A stretch of 39,500 nt of DNA from Coriobacteriia bacterium (GCA_016649875.1 JAENWW010000013.1:1-39500), one strand, 5' to 3'. Shown: positions 1 to 9,187, counted from the stretch's first letter. The notes: generated from the sequence alone by a model not told the origin. Numbers and translations: made by a program.

Positions 1-22
1 GCGTGAGATGATCATCTCACGC
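1..22. repeat. Perfect 22-bp palindrome in the first codons of the RNase gene
   Basis: Positions 1-22 are identical to their own reverse complement. As RNA this can fold into a 9-bp stem (GCGTGAGAT with ATCTCACGC) closed by a GATC loop. It lies inside the coding start of the putative RNase G/E gene. Continuation outside the window cannot be judged. Confidence 0.75.
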
Positions 23-36
23 ACTATCTCGGCCAT
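1..36 (-). CDS. rng: Ribonuclease G/E, N-terminal fragment (gene runs off the window)
   Basis: Only the first 12 codons are visible, reading M-A-E-I-V-R-E-M-I-I-S-R on the minus strand. A strong AGGAGG ribosome site lies at 42-47, about five bases before the ATG. The E-I-V/I-I-S-R style start is what RNase E/G proteins begin with, and this gene commonly follows the TIGR03960/TIGR03936 pair, whose second member stops 24 bases upstream. The family assignment therefore rests on context plus a very short peptide. RNase E/G is an endoribonuclease for mRNA decay and rRNA processing. A perfect palindrome occupies codons 5-12. Confidence 0.5.
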   Translation of the reverse strand, partial: MAEIVREMIISR

Positions 37-60
37 TTTTAGTCCTCCTACACCTTTTTC

Positions 61-747
61 TTACATCGGGCGAACCCAGACGCCATCCTCTTCGATGAAC
101 AGTCCTGTTCGCACTAGCTCGAGGTGTGAGTAAGTTTGACCGGCTCGATTACATACTTCTTGAAGTAGAATTTCAGGGCGAAGTGCGCCTGTTTGGTCAA
201 TCCTCAAAGAAAAGTCGATGGTGCAACCTTCCTCATTTTTAGTCACAACTGCATCTTTCGGGATGCAGAGTGCAGGATTGAAAACTTTTTTCTTATCTTT
301 TTGCACTACTTCCAATGAGGTACTTTTTCGAACTGATTGAAAACTTTGCTCAACCTTATCGATTTCTATATCACGTGCCCAAATTTCAGCACGATAAGCA
401 TGGATGGTGATGGCCGCCGTCAAAGACGGGAGCTTGTTACCGATATATCCGACTCTTTCAATCGGCAAAACGCGCGGTGCCGACGCTTTCAGTTTCGCGA
501 GGGCGATGTCAGGTCTCACGAATTCCGACAACCACAAATCGAGATATTCGCCGTCGCTTGCCGTCCCCACGGACAGGGCCGGTCCGAACGCGACCTTCAT
601 GTGCGGATGAAAGCCTTGCGTAATAGCATACGGTAGTTGTGCACGCCTTACAATGCGTTCGACGGTATGGAGAACCTCCAAATGAGAGAGGAAGGCGCCG
701 CGGTCGGCTTTTCGATAGTTTATGCGTAACCTGAAATCGGAACTCAT
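61..747 (-). CDS. TIGR03936 / DUF2344 radical-SAM-linked protein
   Basis: This 228-residue protein starts R-L-R-I-N-Y-R-K-A-D-R-G-A-F-L-S-H-L and has the motif G-F-H-P-H-M-K near residue 47, both typical of the TIGR03936 (DUF2344) family. In many bacteria the domain is fused to, or encoded next to, a TIGR03960 radical SAM protein; here it is separate. The ATG overlaps the stop of the radical SAM gene (ATGA arrangement, 744-747), so the two are translationally coupled and probably work together. The biochemical function is not established; links to RNA modification or processing are inferred only from recurring proximity to RNase G/E. Confidence 0.85.
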   Translation of the reverse strand: MSSDFRLRINYRKADRGAFLSHLEVLHTVERIVRRAQLPYAITQGFHPHMKVAFGPALSVGTASDGEYLDLWLSEFVRPDIALAKLKASAPRVLPIERVGYIGNKLPSLTAAITIHAYRAEIWARDIEIDKVEQSFQSVRKSTSLEVVQKDKKKVFNPALCIPKDAVVTKNEEGCTIDFSLRIDQTGALRPEILLQEVCNRAGQTYSHLELVRTGLFIEEDGVWVRPM

Positions 748-2675
748 TGACGCTTCTCACCTCCGAGAACGATGTCGACATCGAGTGTTTGACAAGCACC
801 GCAGCCTGTGCAGGAGTCGAAACTGCAGTCCTGCGTCAATACTTCTTCACGGGCTTTTTTCGCTTCCGCGACGAGATAAGCGTCGCTCACTCCGGTCGAA
901 AGATGCGCCCATGGAAAGACTTCGTCATAATCGCGCGCACGGTGAGCGGTGAATGCGGGATTGTAAGCGCACTCTTCGAAGGCATCGAGCCAACGCTTCA
1001 AGGAGAACTGTTCGCTCCATGCATCGAAACGGGCACCGTTACGCCACGCGGCTTCCAACACCGGCGATAAACGGCGGTCACCACGTGCGATCACACCTTC
1101 GAGAAACGAAATATCCGCATCGTGCCAAGAAAGATTGACTCCTTTGCGCGGCATAAAATCACGCAGCACCCGCTGCTTGCGATGGATCTCTTCGTCGGTT
1201 GCCTGCGGCTCCCACTGAAAGGGCGTATGCGATTTCGGGACGAGCGTGGACACGGAAACTCCGACGGTGATTCCACCTCGCTGACCGGGCTCGACGCTCT
1301 TCTTGGCCGTACGTAAAACTTTTCCGGCCAATTCCCCGATCGCCGCGATGTCCTCGTCGGTTTCAGTCGGAAGACCGATCATGAAGTACAGTTTTATCCG
1401 ACGCCATCCGGCTTTGAACGCGCGTTCCACCGTTTCGAGCAGCTGTTCCTCCGTCACGTTTTTATTGATGACGTCACGAAGGCGCTGACTGCCGGCTTCA
1501 GGCGCAAACGTGAGACCGGTTTTGCGTCCTCCCTGCGCCATGAGATGCGCCATATCGATTGAGAAAGCATCGACGCGCAATGAGGGGAGCGAAACACTGA
1601 CACCGCTGCCCTCAAACTGCTTTTGGAGGCGGCGGACCACTTCTTCGAGTTGACTGTGGTCGGCGCTCGAAAGCGAAGTGAGCGATATCTCGTCATAGCC
1701 CGAATCCCGCAAACCGTCGATGGCGTTCTTGACAATCGAGTCGGCCGATCGTTCGCGAACCGGACGATAGGTCATACCGGCTTGGCAAAAACGACAGCCG
1801 CGTGTACAACCGCGCAAAATCTCGAGCGTATACCGATTATGGACGACATCGACATAGGGAACGATGGGACATTGAATCGGTGCGACCGTTTCCATATCGG
1901 TCACGACTCGCTTATAGACGCGGTCGGGCGCTCCATGAGTTGGCGTGATGGTGCTGATTCTACCGTCTTCACGATACGAAACATCGTAAAATGACGGCAC
2001 ATACACGCCTGATATCCCAACCAGTTTCTCTAAAATTTCTTGTTTCGTCTTGCCCTGTGCGCGCATCGTCTTATCAGTGGAAATTATCTCTTTCCACGCT
2101 TCCTCGCCCTCACCGATGAGGAATGCATCGAAGAAATCCGCCAGGGGCTCCGGATTGAAGACGCAAGGTCCGCCGCCGATTACCAGCGGATACGAGTCGT
2201 CGCGATACTTAGCGCGAAACGGAATGTGCGCCAAAGAAAGCACTTCGAGAATCGAGGTGTATGAAAGTTCATAAGGAATCGTGATTCCGAGGATATCCAC
2301 ACGCGAAACGGGCATGAATGATTCAAGCGTGAATAGTTCAATATCCTCCTTGCGCATGAGATCGGACAAATCGATCCACGGCAAAAATATACGCTCTCCC
2401 GAAACACCATCCAGAGAATTCGCAGCTTGATAGAGAAGCGCGAGCGCCTGATTGGCTTGGCCGACCTCGTAGGTGTCGGGGTAGCACAGCCCGACACGGT
2501 AATCTTGTGCCTCCGCCACTCCCCACTCGCTGTCGATATAGCGCGACGGACGCTCGACTCGATACAAAAGAGGTCGAATCTGAGGCCAGAGGTCGGTTTT
2601 TTTACTGCTTCGGTTGTTTTCAGCCACGCGTACGATTGCTTTCAATATAGCCTCTGCGTGTCTTGAAAGGAACAT
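744..2675 (-). CDS. TIGR03960 family B12-binding-like radical SAM protein
   Basis: This 643-residue protein carries the radical SAM cluster motif C-T-R-G-C-R-F-C near residue 290 for a [4Fe-4S] cluster that cleaves S-adenosylmethionine. The family signature W-P-Q-I-R-P-L-L-Y-R-V-E-R-P-S-R-Y appears near residue 30, before a Rossmann-like N-terminal domain of the cobalamin-binding type. The substrate is unknown. The ATG at 2675 overlaps the upstream gene by 56 bases and has a weak ribosome site. A TTG at 2645 preceded by GCAGAGG is a good alternative and gives 633 residues. The 3' end overlaps the DUF2344 gene by four bases. Confidence 0.88.
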   Translation of the reverse strand: MFLSRHAEAILKAIVRVAENNRSSKKTDLWPQIRPLLYRVERPSRYIDSEWGVAEAQDYRVGLCYPDTYEVGQANQALALLYQAANSLDGVSGERIFLPWIDLSDLMRKEDIELFTLESFMPVSRVDILGITIPYELSYTSILEVLSLAHIPFRAKYRDDSYPLVIGGGPCVFNPEPLADFFDAFLIGEGEEAWKEIISTDKTMRAQGKTKQEILEKLVGISGVYVPSFYDVSYREDGRISTITPTHGAPDRVYKRVVTDMETVAPIQCPIVPYVDVVHNRYTLEILRGCTRGCRFCQAGMTYRPVRERSADSIVKNAIDGLRDSGYDEISLTSLSSADHSQLEEVVRRLQKQFEGSGVSVSLPSLRVDAFSIDMAHLMAQGGRKTGLTFAPEAGSQRLRDVINKNVTEEQLLETVERAFKAGWRRIKLYFMIGLPTETDEDIAAIGELAGKVLRTAKKSVEPGQRGGITVGVSVSTLVPKSHTPFQWEPQATDEEIHRKQRVLRDFMPRKGVNLSWHDADISFLEGVIARGDRRLSPVLEAAWRNGARFDAWSEQFSLKRWLDAFEECAYNPAFTAHRARDYDEVFPWAHLSTGVSDAYLVAEAKKAREEVLTQDCSFDSCTGCGACQTLDVDIVLGGEKRQ

Positions 2676-3639
2676 GACTCTGAGCGGTTCGGTGAGAAAT
2701 GCCGGGCGTTTTGGCCATTGCCTCTCGAGACTTTATGACGATTTCGTCCCTTACGGAAAGAAGATGTTGCCCGAGTTGGGCTACCTGTCCACCGCCGGCG
2801 AAATATTGAACGACTGCGATTCCCATACCGTAAGTCGCACCGTAACCTATTGCGGCCTTGATTGCCCATCCGAGAAACGGAATGACACCGACGAACTCAC
2901 GTGCGACGGTTCGCATGGTGAATCCACCTGCGACAATCGCTGCAACCTCTTTGGCGCGCTCAATACTGATGGGCTCCCCGTAGACCGCAGCCACTTGAAA
3001 CATCATTTTGATTTGATTGAGCGTCATAACCGGCAAATCGGCGCCCGGAATGAACAACAATCCTCCGACGATTGCATTTTGCAAAGCGGTCGCCTTAATG
3101 AATTCAGTGGCGACCGATTCGCGCATGAACGGGAAGTTGACCGCGAGCGCCAACCGAATATCGCTCATTTCTTCTGCGCACCAACGTGCGATATCTTGGC
3201 TGCAGGCTTCCCTGTTCGAACCGTCCACGATGTCGAGAATGCTCACACGGAAATGCTCGGCCACACTTTCTGCATCGATCGAGGTCGTGACGATCATCAA
3301 TTTTCTTCGGGAATCGACGATTTTTCCAACAAGTCCGATGAGCGCTTCGCTATAATCTTGCGTCGCACCGTCTTTCGGAGTTGAAAGCACGCAGACGATG
3401 AAATCGTATTTCGAGGTGCTGTGCGGCCCGATTGTATCGGTGCCTATGACACGCGTGACCACGCGACACCGCAGAGTTTGCGGAGTAAGCAGCGATGACA
3501 CGATTGCAATCATTTCATCGGAAGCGAGAGGATCGACGAGCAATCCTATCGAAATTTGTTTTTCCCCTTGCTCCTTGAACAACTTCCCTTGTTTGATGAC
3601 TTCGCCCGGGTTCACGGGAAGCTTAGTGGGAAATTTCAT
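2620..3639 (-). CDS. DUF697 / YcjF-like protein with a degenerate GTPase-like N-terminal domain
   Basis: This protein has 339 residues from the ATG at 3639, which follows a clear AAAGGAG; a longer reading to 3711 has no ribosome site. The C-terminal half (about residues 165-310) has the hydrophobic, glycine- and alanine-rich helices of DUF697, such as V-G-G-L-L-F-I-P-G-A-D-L-P and I-P-F-L-G-W-A-I-K-A-A-I-G-Y-G. The N-terminal half alternates strands and helices like an Era-type GTPase (I-S-I-G-L-L-V-D, Y-D-F-I-V-C-V-L-S-T, K-L-M-I-V-T-T-S-I-D) but has no GxxxxGK[ST] P-loop. I infer a pseudo-GTPase. It directly follows rodA, so a membrane or cell-envelope role is plausible. Confidence 0.7.
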   Translation of the reverse strand: MKFPTKLPVNPGEVIKQGKLFKEQGEKQISIGLLVDPLASDEMIAIVSSLLTPQTLRCRVVTRVIGTDTIGPHSTSKYDFIVCVLSTPKDGATQDYSEALIGLVGKIVDSRRKLMIVTTSIDAESVAEHFRVSILDIVDGSNREACSQDIARWCAEEMSDIRLALAVNFPFMRESVATEFIKATALQNAIVGGLLFIPGADLPVMTLNQIKMMFQVAAVYGEPISIERAKEVAAIVAGGFTMRTVAREFVGVIPFLGWAIKAAIGYGATYGMGIAVVQYFAGGGQVAQLGQHLLSVRDEIVIKSREAMAKTPGISHRTAQSHVPFKTRRGYIESNRTRG

Positions 3640-3640
3640 G

Positions 3641-4783
3641 CTAGACTCCTTTCGAAATACTTTGGAACGGACGTCTTGTCCAAATCGAGAGCAATACCCC
3701 GACGCAAGCAAGATTCGTTACCATAAACGATGAACCATAACTCATGAAGGGTAATGGAATCCCGGTAATCGGCATAGCTCCGACGGTCATCCCGATGTTT
3801 TCGAGGATTTGGAAAACCCACATACTCATGATACCCGCTGCAACGAGTGTTCCGAACAAATCCACCGAACTGACAGCAACGCTTAAGGCAACCATCAAAA
3901 GTGCGAGATACAGACCGAGCAAGACCGCCGCACCGGTAAAACCGAGATCCTCACCTATAACGCTGAAGATGAAGTCGGTACTGCGCGCGGGCAAAAAGTT
4001 GAGTTTTCCTTGCGTACCGGATCCGATACCCTTGCCGGACACTTCGCCGGAACCAATGGCGATTTTGCTTTGTTTCAGGTTGTAACCGGCACCTTTGGGG
4101 TCTCTGGTCTGGTCGACGAACACGAGCAATCGGTTCATCTGATACGCCTTCAATATGACAGGCTTTCCCGTATCCCCGAGCCAGGTATTCAACGATACCA
4201 TCCCGATTATCAAAGCGATCCCGAGCACGAGGGTGGTTATCAGCCAACGTGCTTTGGCGCCGCCCATCAATAAAATACCCAATGCGATTGCGATGAAAAC
4301 GAGGCTGGTTCCGAGGTCGGGCTGAGTCAAAATCAAAATGACGGGGATAAACGCTATCCCCAAAAGCTTCAAGTATTCTTTGAGCGATTCGATTTTTCCG
4401 TCGTTCCGCACAACAATACTCGCATAAAATAATATGATGACGAGTTTTGCCGGCTCAGCCGGTTGGAACAAACGAATGCCGGCGATAGCGAGCCAAGATT
4501 GCGCGCCACCCGCAGAATAGCCCAACCCCGGGATTCGCGGAGCAAGCATCAAGAGAGCACTGAGAATAAGAAGTGGCGTGCTCCAGTCTTTTATCTTTCG
4601 ATAATCGAATATCCAAAAAAGCACCAACAGACCGATACCGACGACGATACCGAGAAGCTGACGTGCCAACCCGGATCCCCCCGTCGTCGAATTCACCATC
4701 ATCGTCCCGTATACAAGCAACAGAATTACAATCGCCAGGAGCGTCGGGTTGACATACTTTAATAGAAAGCCACGTACTTTGAT
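3641..4783 (-). CDS. rodA: RodA, SEDS-family peptidoglycan glycosyltransferase (apparent non-ATG start)
   Basis: RodA polymerises lipid II glycan strands for side-wall growth together with PBP2. The protein is a multi-spanning membrane protein with SEDS signatures: the I-A-I-G-S-G-x-x-x-G-K-G-I-G-S-G-T-Q-G block, F-I-F-S-V-I-G-E-D-L-G-F, and P-L-P-F-M-S-Y-G-S-S-F near the end. The first conventional start (TTG, 4720) would leave only about nine residues of the first membrane helix. The same frame stays open to 4783, restoring the helix (L-L-K-Y-V-N-P-T-L-L-A-I-V-I-L-L-L) and giving 380 residues, close to the family norm. The codon at 4783 is ATC, with AGGTGA five bases before it. I therefore infer a rare ATC start or a one-base ATG-to-ATC change. 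It lies 29 bases after mrdA. Confidence 0.88.
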   Translation of the reverse strand: MKVRGFLLKYVNPTLLAIVILLLVYGTMMVNSTTGGSGLARQLLGIVVGIGLLVLFWIFDYRKIKDWSTPLLILSALLMLAPRIPGLGYSAGGAQSWLAIAGIRLFQPAEPAKLVIILFYASIVVRNDGKIESLKEYLKLLGIAFIPVILILTQPDLGTSLVFIAIALGILLMGGAKARWLITTLVLGIALIIGMVSLNTWLGDTGKPVILKAYQMNRLLVFVDQTRDPKGAGYNLKQSKIAIGSGEVSGKGIGSGTQGKLNFLPARSTDFIFSVIGEDLGFTGAAVLLGLYLALLMVALSVAVSSVDLFGTLVAAGIMSMWVFQILENIGMTVGAMPITGIPLPFMSYGSSFMVTNLACVGVLLSIWTRRPFQSISKGV

Positions 4784-4812
4784 ATCTTCACCTGAACTTT
4801 ACTGTCTTGGAC

Positions 4813-6627
4813 CTATTTGAATAGTGACACCAAAATATCATCTACGACTGGAAGCGCATAGGTTCCTCCGCCACCGCCCTGTTCGATCATCGCAACGACG
4901 GCATATTTCGGATTGTTCGAAGGAGCATAAGCGGCAAACCATGCATAGTCGTTCTCTTCGGTCTTTTGAGCCGTTCCCGTTTTACCTGAGACCGGAACAC
5001 CCACGTTGGATAGTTTCGGTCCCGATGCGCTCTGTGATATAACTGCGCGCAGGTTACTTTGCAGCGTCTGAACGGAAGAGTTGCTGACAGACGGCTTGCC
5101 GGTGACTTTTTTCTTGGCGGTAATGACGGTTTTTCCCTCGCTGCTGAGCGCGCTCTTGAAAACATGCGGCTGGTAGATGGTTCCGCCGTTTGCTATCGCG
5201 CTGTATGCCGTGACGAGCTGCAATGGCGTCACTAACAGGTCGCCTTGACCGATGGCGAGGTTGACCGAGTCGCCCGGAAGCCATTTTTTATACTCAGGAT
5301 AATTTGCATTCCAAGCAGCTTTCCATTTCGCGTCGGGCACCCGCCCCCTAGCCTCACTCGGTAAATCGATTCCCGTCAACTTTCCGAACCCGAATTGCCG
5401 GGCGAGCTTTTGCTGATTTTCTTTCCCGGTCTTATAGTCCCGCAATCCCACATTGTAAAAATAGGTGTCGCATGAGTTGATGAGAGCGGAGTACAGGTTT
5501 TGTATGCCGTGACCGGTGTGCAACCAGCACCACTTGCCCCACGTTTTACCGAGGCCTGTCCAGTAACCGACGCAGTCGAACGTCGTCGCCGTGTTAATCA
5601 AGCCGTAGTTCAAGCCGGTCAAACTGGTAAACGCCTTAAACGTCGAGCCGGGAGGATACACCGACATGATTGCGCGGTTCGTCAACGGATAACTTGAACT
5701 CTTCGAGTTGAATCTTTTCCAGGTTTTTGTAGAGATTCCGTTTATGAACTCTTCGGGATTGTACGTCGGATAGCTCGCCATCGCCACGATTGCTCCGGTA
5801 TTGACATCCATGACCACGGCTGAACCGGCAACTGCCTTATTCCCTGCGGCACGTGACCTCATTATTGCTTTTTTCAAAGATGCTTCTGCAACTTTTTGTG
5901 TTTTCAAATCGAGTGTGAGCTCGATGTCCTGTCCCGATCCGGGCTGCGTTTCAGAAACTATTGTTTGAATTTTCCCCTGCGCGTTGACCTCAAGAACTCG
6001 CCGACCGCGAACACCTTGCAAAACGCTTTCGAACGAACTCTCCGCGCCGGTTTTACCGACGATGTCGGAAGGGTCATAGTTTTTAAACGTCGACGAATTA
6101 AGCTGGGTATCCGAAATCTCTCCGGTGTATCCGAGAACGTGCGCTGCAACAGAGCCGTTCGGATACGTGCGGACCGCTCGCGCCTGGACCTCGACTCCTC
6201 CAAAGGAAGTCGAATGCTCTTCTATGTAGGCGACGGTTTTCATGGGAACGTCTATGGCGATTACGCGCAAATCGAGAGCAGCCTCTTTCTTTGTGGTCGC
6301 CTTATCGATGACTTCTTGCTTCGTCATGCCCAGGATCTTGGCTAAACGTAAAACGAGAGGGGTATCATTTACTATCGTGGTCGGAGCCAAAACCGCCATC
6401 GTCGAACGGTTGCCGACGAGAACTTTGCCGTTACAATCGAATATTCGCCCGCGAGGAGCAATCGTCGTCGCCTCGCGGAGACTATTCTGCGCCGCCTCTT
6501 TTTTATAGGATTCGCCGTTGATTATCTGCATCGACCACAAACGTGTGAGCAAAACGATAAACACCAACATAAAGATGCCTATGAATGCAATAACCCGAGG
6601 TCTGATATCCGGTTTCTCGTTATACAT
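4813..6627 (-). CDS. mrdA: Penicillin-binding protein 2 (class B peptidoglycan transpeptidase)
   Basis: PBP2 cross-links stem peptides during elongation and pairs with RodA, whose gene follows directly. The 604-residue protein has one N-terminal membrane segment (about residues 12-31), a dimerisation/pedestal region with A-P-R-G-R-I-F-D, then the transpeptidase domain. The catalytic serine lies in P-P-G-S-T-F-K (Ser328, SxxK), the second motif is in I-N-S-C-D-T-Y-F, and the third is S-G-K-T-G-T-A (Lys549). The ATG at 6627 lies 15 bases after the mreD stop. The ribosome site is weak, so coupling to mreD is likely. Confidence 0.95.
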   Translation of the reverse strand: MYNEKPDIRPRVIAFIGIFMLVFIVLLTRLWSMQIINGESYKKEAAQNSLREATTIAPRGRIFDCNGKVLVGNRSTMAVLAPTTIVNDTPLVLRLAKILGMTKQEVIDKATTKKEAALDLRVIAIDVPMKTVAYIEEHSTSFGGVEVQARAVRTYPNGSVAAHVLGYTGEISDTQLNSSTFKNYDPSDIVGKTGAESSFESVLQGVRGRRVLEVNAQGKIQTIVSETQPGSGQDIELTLDLKTQKVAEASLKKAIMRSRAAGNKAVAGSAVVMDVNTGAIVAMASYPTYNPEEFINGISTKTWKRFNSKSSSYPLTNRAIMSVYPPGSTFKAFTSLTGLNYGLINTATTFDCVGYWTGLGKTWGKWCWLHTGHGIQNLYSALINSCDTYFYNVGLRDYKTGKENQQKLARQFGFGKLTGIDLPSEARGRVPDAKWKAAWNANYPEYKKWLPGDSVNLAIGQGDLLVTPLQLVTAYSAIANGGTIYQPHVFKSALSSEGKTVITAKKKVTGKPSVSNSSVQTLQSNLRAVISQSASGPKLSNVGVPVSGKTGTAQKTEENDYAWFAAYAPSNNPKYAVVAMIEQGGGGGTYALPVVDDILVSLFK

Positions 6628-6637
6628 AAGTAATCAG

Positions 6638-6651
6638 TTCGTTTAAACGAA
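6638..6651. repeat. 14-bp palindrome across the mreD stop codon
   Basis: TTCGTTTAAACGAA reads the same on both strands and includes the last mreD codons and the stop. It sits just before the mrdA start. No run of T follows, so it does not look like a terminator. It may only be a chance consequence of the Phe-Val-stop codons. Confidence 0.5.
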
Positions 6652-7155
6652 TCGCTTAAACGAAGCTATCTTTACATCCTCTCGAAGAACTTTCGAAAGC
6701 ACCGGAAAGAGCACTATCGAAATGAAGATCGTATAGACTGTCGTCGGGAGCACCTGAAACATCAAGGCTCCCCAAAACGGCGCATCCGTCCCCAGCACGA
6801 ACACCATAATCATGGAGAGGAGTTCCGAGAAAAGGCTCGCGATGCTCAAAACGGTCACCGGAAGCAACCAGCCTTCTGCAAACAAGTTCTGTCCGAGAAG
6901 TCCGACCACATAGCCGGTGATACTGAGAACGAGCGCCCAAGGACCCAGCGGGCCGGTTCCTATGAGATCAAGCAGTAGACCGGTGACGAAACCGAGTGCC
7001 ACACCTTCGCTCGAACCGTTGGTCATCGCCATGACGACGACGATGATGACGAAAAAGTTCGGAGAGACTCCTCCGATCGATATGTACGGTGCCACACCGA
7101 CTTGCAACAAAAATCCGGCGATGAGAACACCCACGACTGAGAAAAATTTTCGCAC
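6643..7155 (-). CDS. mreD: Rod shape-determining membrane protein MreD
   Basis: This 170-residue integral membrane protein has about five hydrophobic segments, a length and position typical of MreD, part of the MreBCD elongation complex that organises PBP2 and RodA. The conserved G-L-L-L-D-L-I-G-T-G-P-L-G region near residue 60 matches the family. It starts with GTG two bases after the mreC stop, with AAAGGA upstream. The assignment rests on membrane topology plus gene order, because MreD sequences are weakly conserved. Confidence 0.9.
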   Translation of the reverse strand: MRKFFSVVGVLIAGFLLQVGVAPYISIGGVSPNFFVIIVVVMAMTNGSSEGVALGFVTGLLLDLIGTGPLGPWALVLSITGYVVGLLGQNLFAEGWLLPVTVLSIASLFSELLSMIMVFVLGTDAPFWGALMFQVLPTTVYTIFISIVLFPVLSKVLREDVKIASFKRFV

Positions 7156-7157
7156 AA

Positions 7158-8030
7158 TCAGTTTCCTTTAGTTGTATTTGTTCCCAGCGTATCAGTTGCA
7201 GGGGTGGTATCGGTCAATATCAAGACATCCTCGACAGTATTTACATCATTGGCCGGCTGCAAACGAATGGTTTTATAGAGAACGTTCGTTTCTTTCGAGA
7301 CTTCGAGGACTTCGCCGACGAGAAGACCTTTCGGGTAAATTCCGCCAATACCTGAAGACACCACGACATCTCCCTGAGTGACGGTAGCCTCGGCGCTCAC
7401 GAACTCGAGCGTGAGATCTCCGGTGACCGAGCCTTTCGTGATGCCCGGTTTTCTGCCGTTTTGGATGAGCGAGGCGACTCCGCTCTTTTGATCGGTCATG
7501 AGTCTGATCCGACTGAAGTTCGCTCCGACCTCGACGACTTGTCCCAAAAGACCGTAGGGGCCGAGCACCGGCATTCCGATGGCGATTTTATCGTTCGTCC
7601 CTTTGTCGACGGTCAGCACTTGACCCCATGTGTTGGCGGGAAGTCCGATAACCGTGGCCGAAACGCCTTTATAACCTTGCGCATTCGCGCTGTTCACGAG
7701 ATTTTTCAAGCGAACGTTTTCCAAACGGGTCTCTTCGAGCGCAACGACGCGCGCCCTCAGTTCTCTGTTCTGGTCCTGCAGTTCACCAAGTTGTCCGCGC
7801 GTCACACCGAGATCGGAAATCCACGTGAAAAAGCCGCGCACCGGAGTCGATGTCCATTTGCCGACATGTGATATCGGAGTCGCCACTGTTTGTGTCGCGA
7901 CTCGAACGCTATGAAGCGGTCCCGTCTCGGACTCGCGAGACCAAACGGTCATCAGAACGATTGCGAGAGCGACGAACAGCAACAGCCAGCCGATTTTTCG
8001 ATTATTAGTTTCTTGCGGGGCGATATTCAC
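7158..8030 (-). CDS. mreC: Rod shape-determining protein MreC
   Basis: This 290-residue protein has one N-terminal membrane anchor (about residues 13-28), a coiled coil (about 75-112, L-Q-D-Q-N-R-E-L-R-A-R-V-V-A-L-E-E) and the periplasmic/extracellular beta-barrel pair of MreC. The family-typical segments V-I-G-L-P-A-N-T-W-G and V-V-S-S-G-I-G-G-I-Y-P-K-G-L-L-V-G are present. MreC links cytoplasmic MreB filaments to PBP2. It starts with GTG 23 bases after the mreB stop. Confidence 0.95.
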   Translation of the reverse strand: MNIAPQETNNRKIGWLLLFVALAIVLMTVWSRESETGPLHSVRVATQTVATPISHVGKWTSTPVRGFFTWISDLGVTRGQLGELQDQNRELRARVVALEETRLENVRLKNLVNSANAQGYKGVSATVIGLPANTWGQVLTVDKGTNDKIAIGMPVLGPYGLLGQVVEVGANFSRIRLMTDQKSGVASLIQNGRKPGITKGSVTGDLTLEFVSAEATVTQGDVVVSSGIGGIYPKGLLVGEVLEVSKETNVLYKTIRLQPANDVNTVEDVLILTDTTPATDTLGTNTTKGN

Positions 8031-8053
8031 AGCCCACCTACCAAATTAAAATA

Positions 8054-9094
8054 TTAGCGCGAACCTTGAAGAACTTTTTTGAGTGTTTCGATTTCTTCAA
8101 GAGCTTGTGCTGATCCGTCAACGACATTTGTGAGCGCACTTTCAGACACGTGCACCGGCATTCCTGTTTCATGCCGAATTCTCTCATCAAGGCCTCGAAG
8201 CAGTGCTCCGCCACCGGTGAGGACGATACCGAACTCCATCAAATCGCTCGCGAGCTCGGGAGGAGTTATTTCAAGAGTTTCTTTGACTGCATTCACGATG
8301 GCGACGATGGGCTCTTCAAGCGCCTCTCGAATTTCTTCCGATTCCATGGTGATGGTACGCGGAAGCCCCGTAGCCAAGTCGCGGCCGCGTATTTCGACAT
8401 CGACTTCCTCGACGAGAGGCCAAGCCGAACCTATTTCGAATTTAATCTCTTCAGCGGTGCGCTCACCGATCAAGACGTTATAGGAGCGCTTCACATAAGC
8501 GATGATGGCTTCATCACACTCATCGCCTGCGATTCGTATCGACTGCGCCACGACGATGCCGCCCAAAGACACAACGGCCACTTCGGTGGTTCCTCCGCCG
8601 ATGTCGACGACCATGGAACCGGTCGGTTCTTGAACGGGAAGCTTGGCTCCGATGGCGGCTGCCATCGGCTCCTCGATGAGATATGCTTGTCGGGCGCCGG
8701 CAGTCATAGTCGCTTCGAAAACCGCGCGCTTTTCAACTTCGGTGACACCGGATGGAACGCACACCACGACGCGCGGTTTCGGTTGCCAAAAGAATGTCTT
8801 CACACGGCATTTGTTGATGAAATAACGAAGCATCGCTTCGGTGGTGTTGAAATCGGCGATGACACCGTCTTTCAAGGGACGAATCGCCGTAATCGAACTC
8901 GGTGTACGTCCAATCATGCGTTTAGCTTCTTTGCCCACCGCGAGAACACGGCCTGTGTCTCTTTCGATAGCCACGACGGACGGTTCGATGAGGACGATTC
9001 CCCGACCGCGAACGGACACGAGCGTGTTCGCAGTACCGAGGTCGACGGCCATATCTCCGCCCATGGAGTTCGCAAAAATATCCCTCAGCGACAT
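8054..9094 (-). CDS. mreB: Rod shape-determining protein MreB (bacterial actin)
   Basis: This 346-residue actin homologue forms membrane-associated filaments that direct side-wall synthesis. The first phosphate-binding loop D-L-G-T-A-N-T-L lies near residue 18, the second, [12 protein letters not shown], near 162, and the adenosine motif [13 protein letters not shown] near 288. Length and motifs are intact. The ATG has AAAGG upstream. It heads the mreBCD-mrdA-rodA run, which probably forms one transcription unit downstream of radC. Confidence 0.97.
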   Translation of the reverse strand: MSLRDIFANSMGGDMAVDLGTANTLVSVRGRGIVLIEPSVVAIERDTGRVLAVGKEAKRMIGRTPSSITAIRPLKDGVIADFNTTEAMLRYFINKCRVKTFFWQPKPRVVVCVPSGVTEVEKRAVFEATMTAGARQAYLIEEPMAAAIGAKLPVQEPTGSMVVDIGGGTTEVAVVSLGGIVVAQSIRIAGDECDEAIIAYVKRSYNVLIGERTAEEIKFEIGSAWPLVEEVDVEIRGRDLATGLPRTITMESEEIREALEEPIVAIVNAVKETLEITPPELASDLMEFGIVLTGGGALLRGLDERIRHETGMPVHVSESALTNVVDGSAQALEEIETLKKVLQGSR

Positions 9095-9187
9095 AAAGAG
9101 TACCTTTCGAATAAATTTGTAAGTGCTTTAGTCTAGCACAGGACCATGCCCCTAAACCTTCGGGCAAGGTATCCGTATGGTTACATT

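Noticed and set aside
2614-3384. 256-codon open frame opposite the DUF697 gene
   Set aside because: The sense-strand gene has a ribosome site and domain features; this is a codon-bias shadow.
8150-9136. Long open frame on the plus strand opposite mreB
   Set aside because: It is antisense to the highly conserved mreB gene, has no ribosome site and shows a low-complexity, His/Arg-rich shadow composition.
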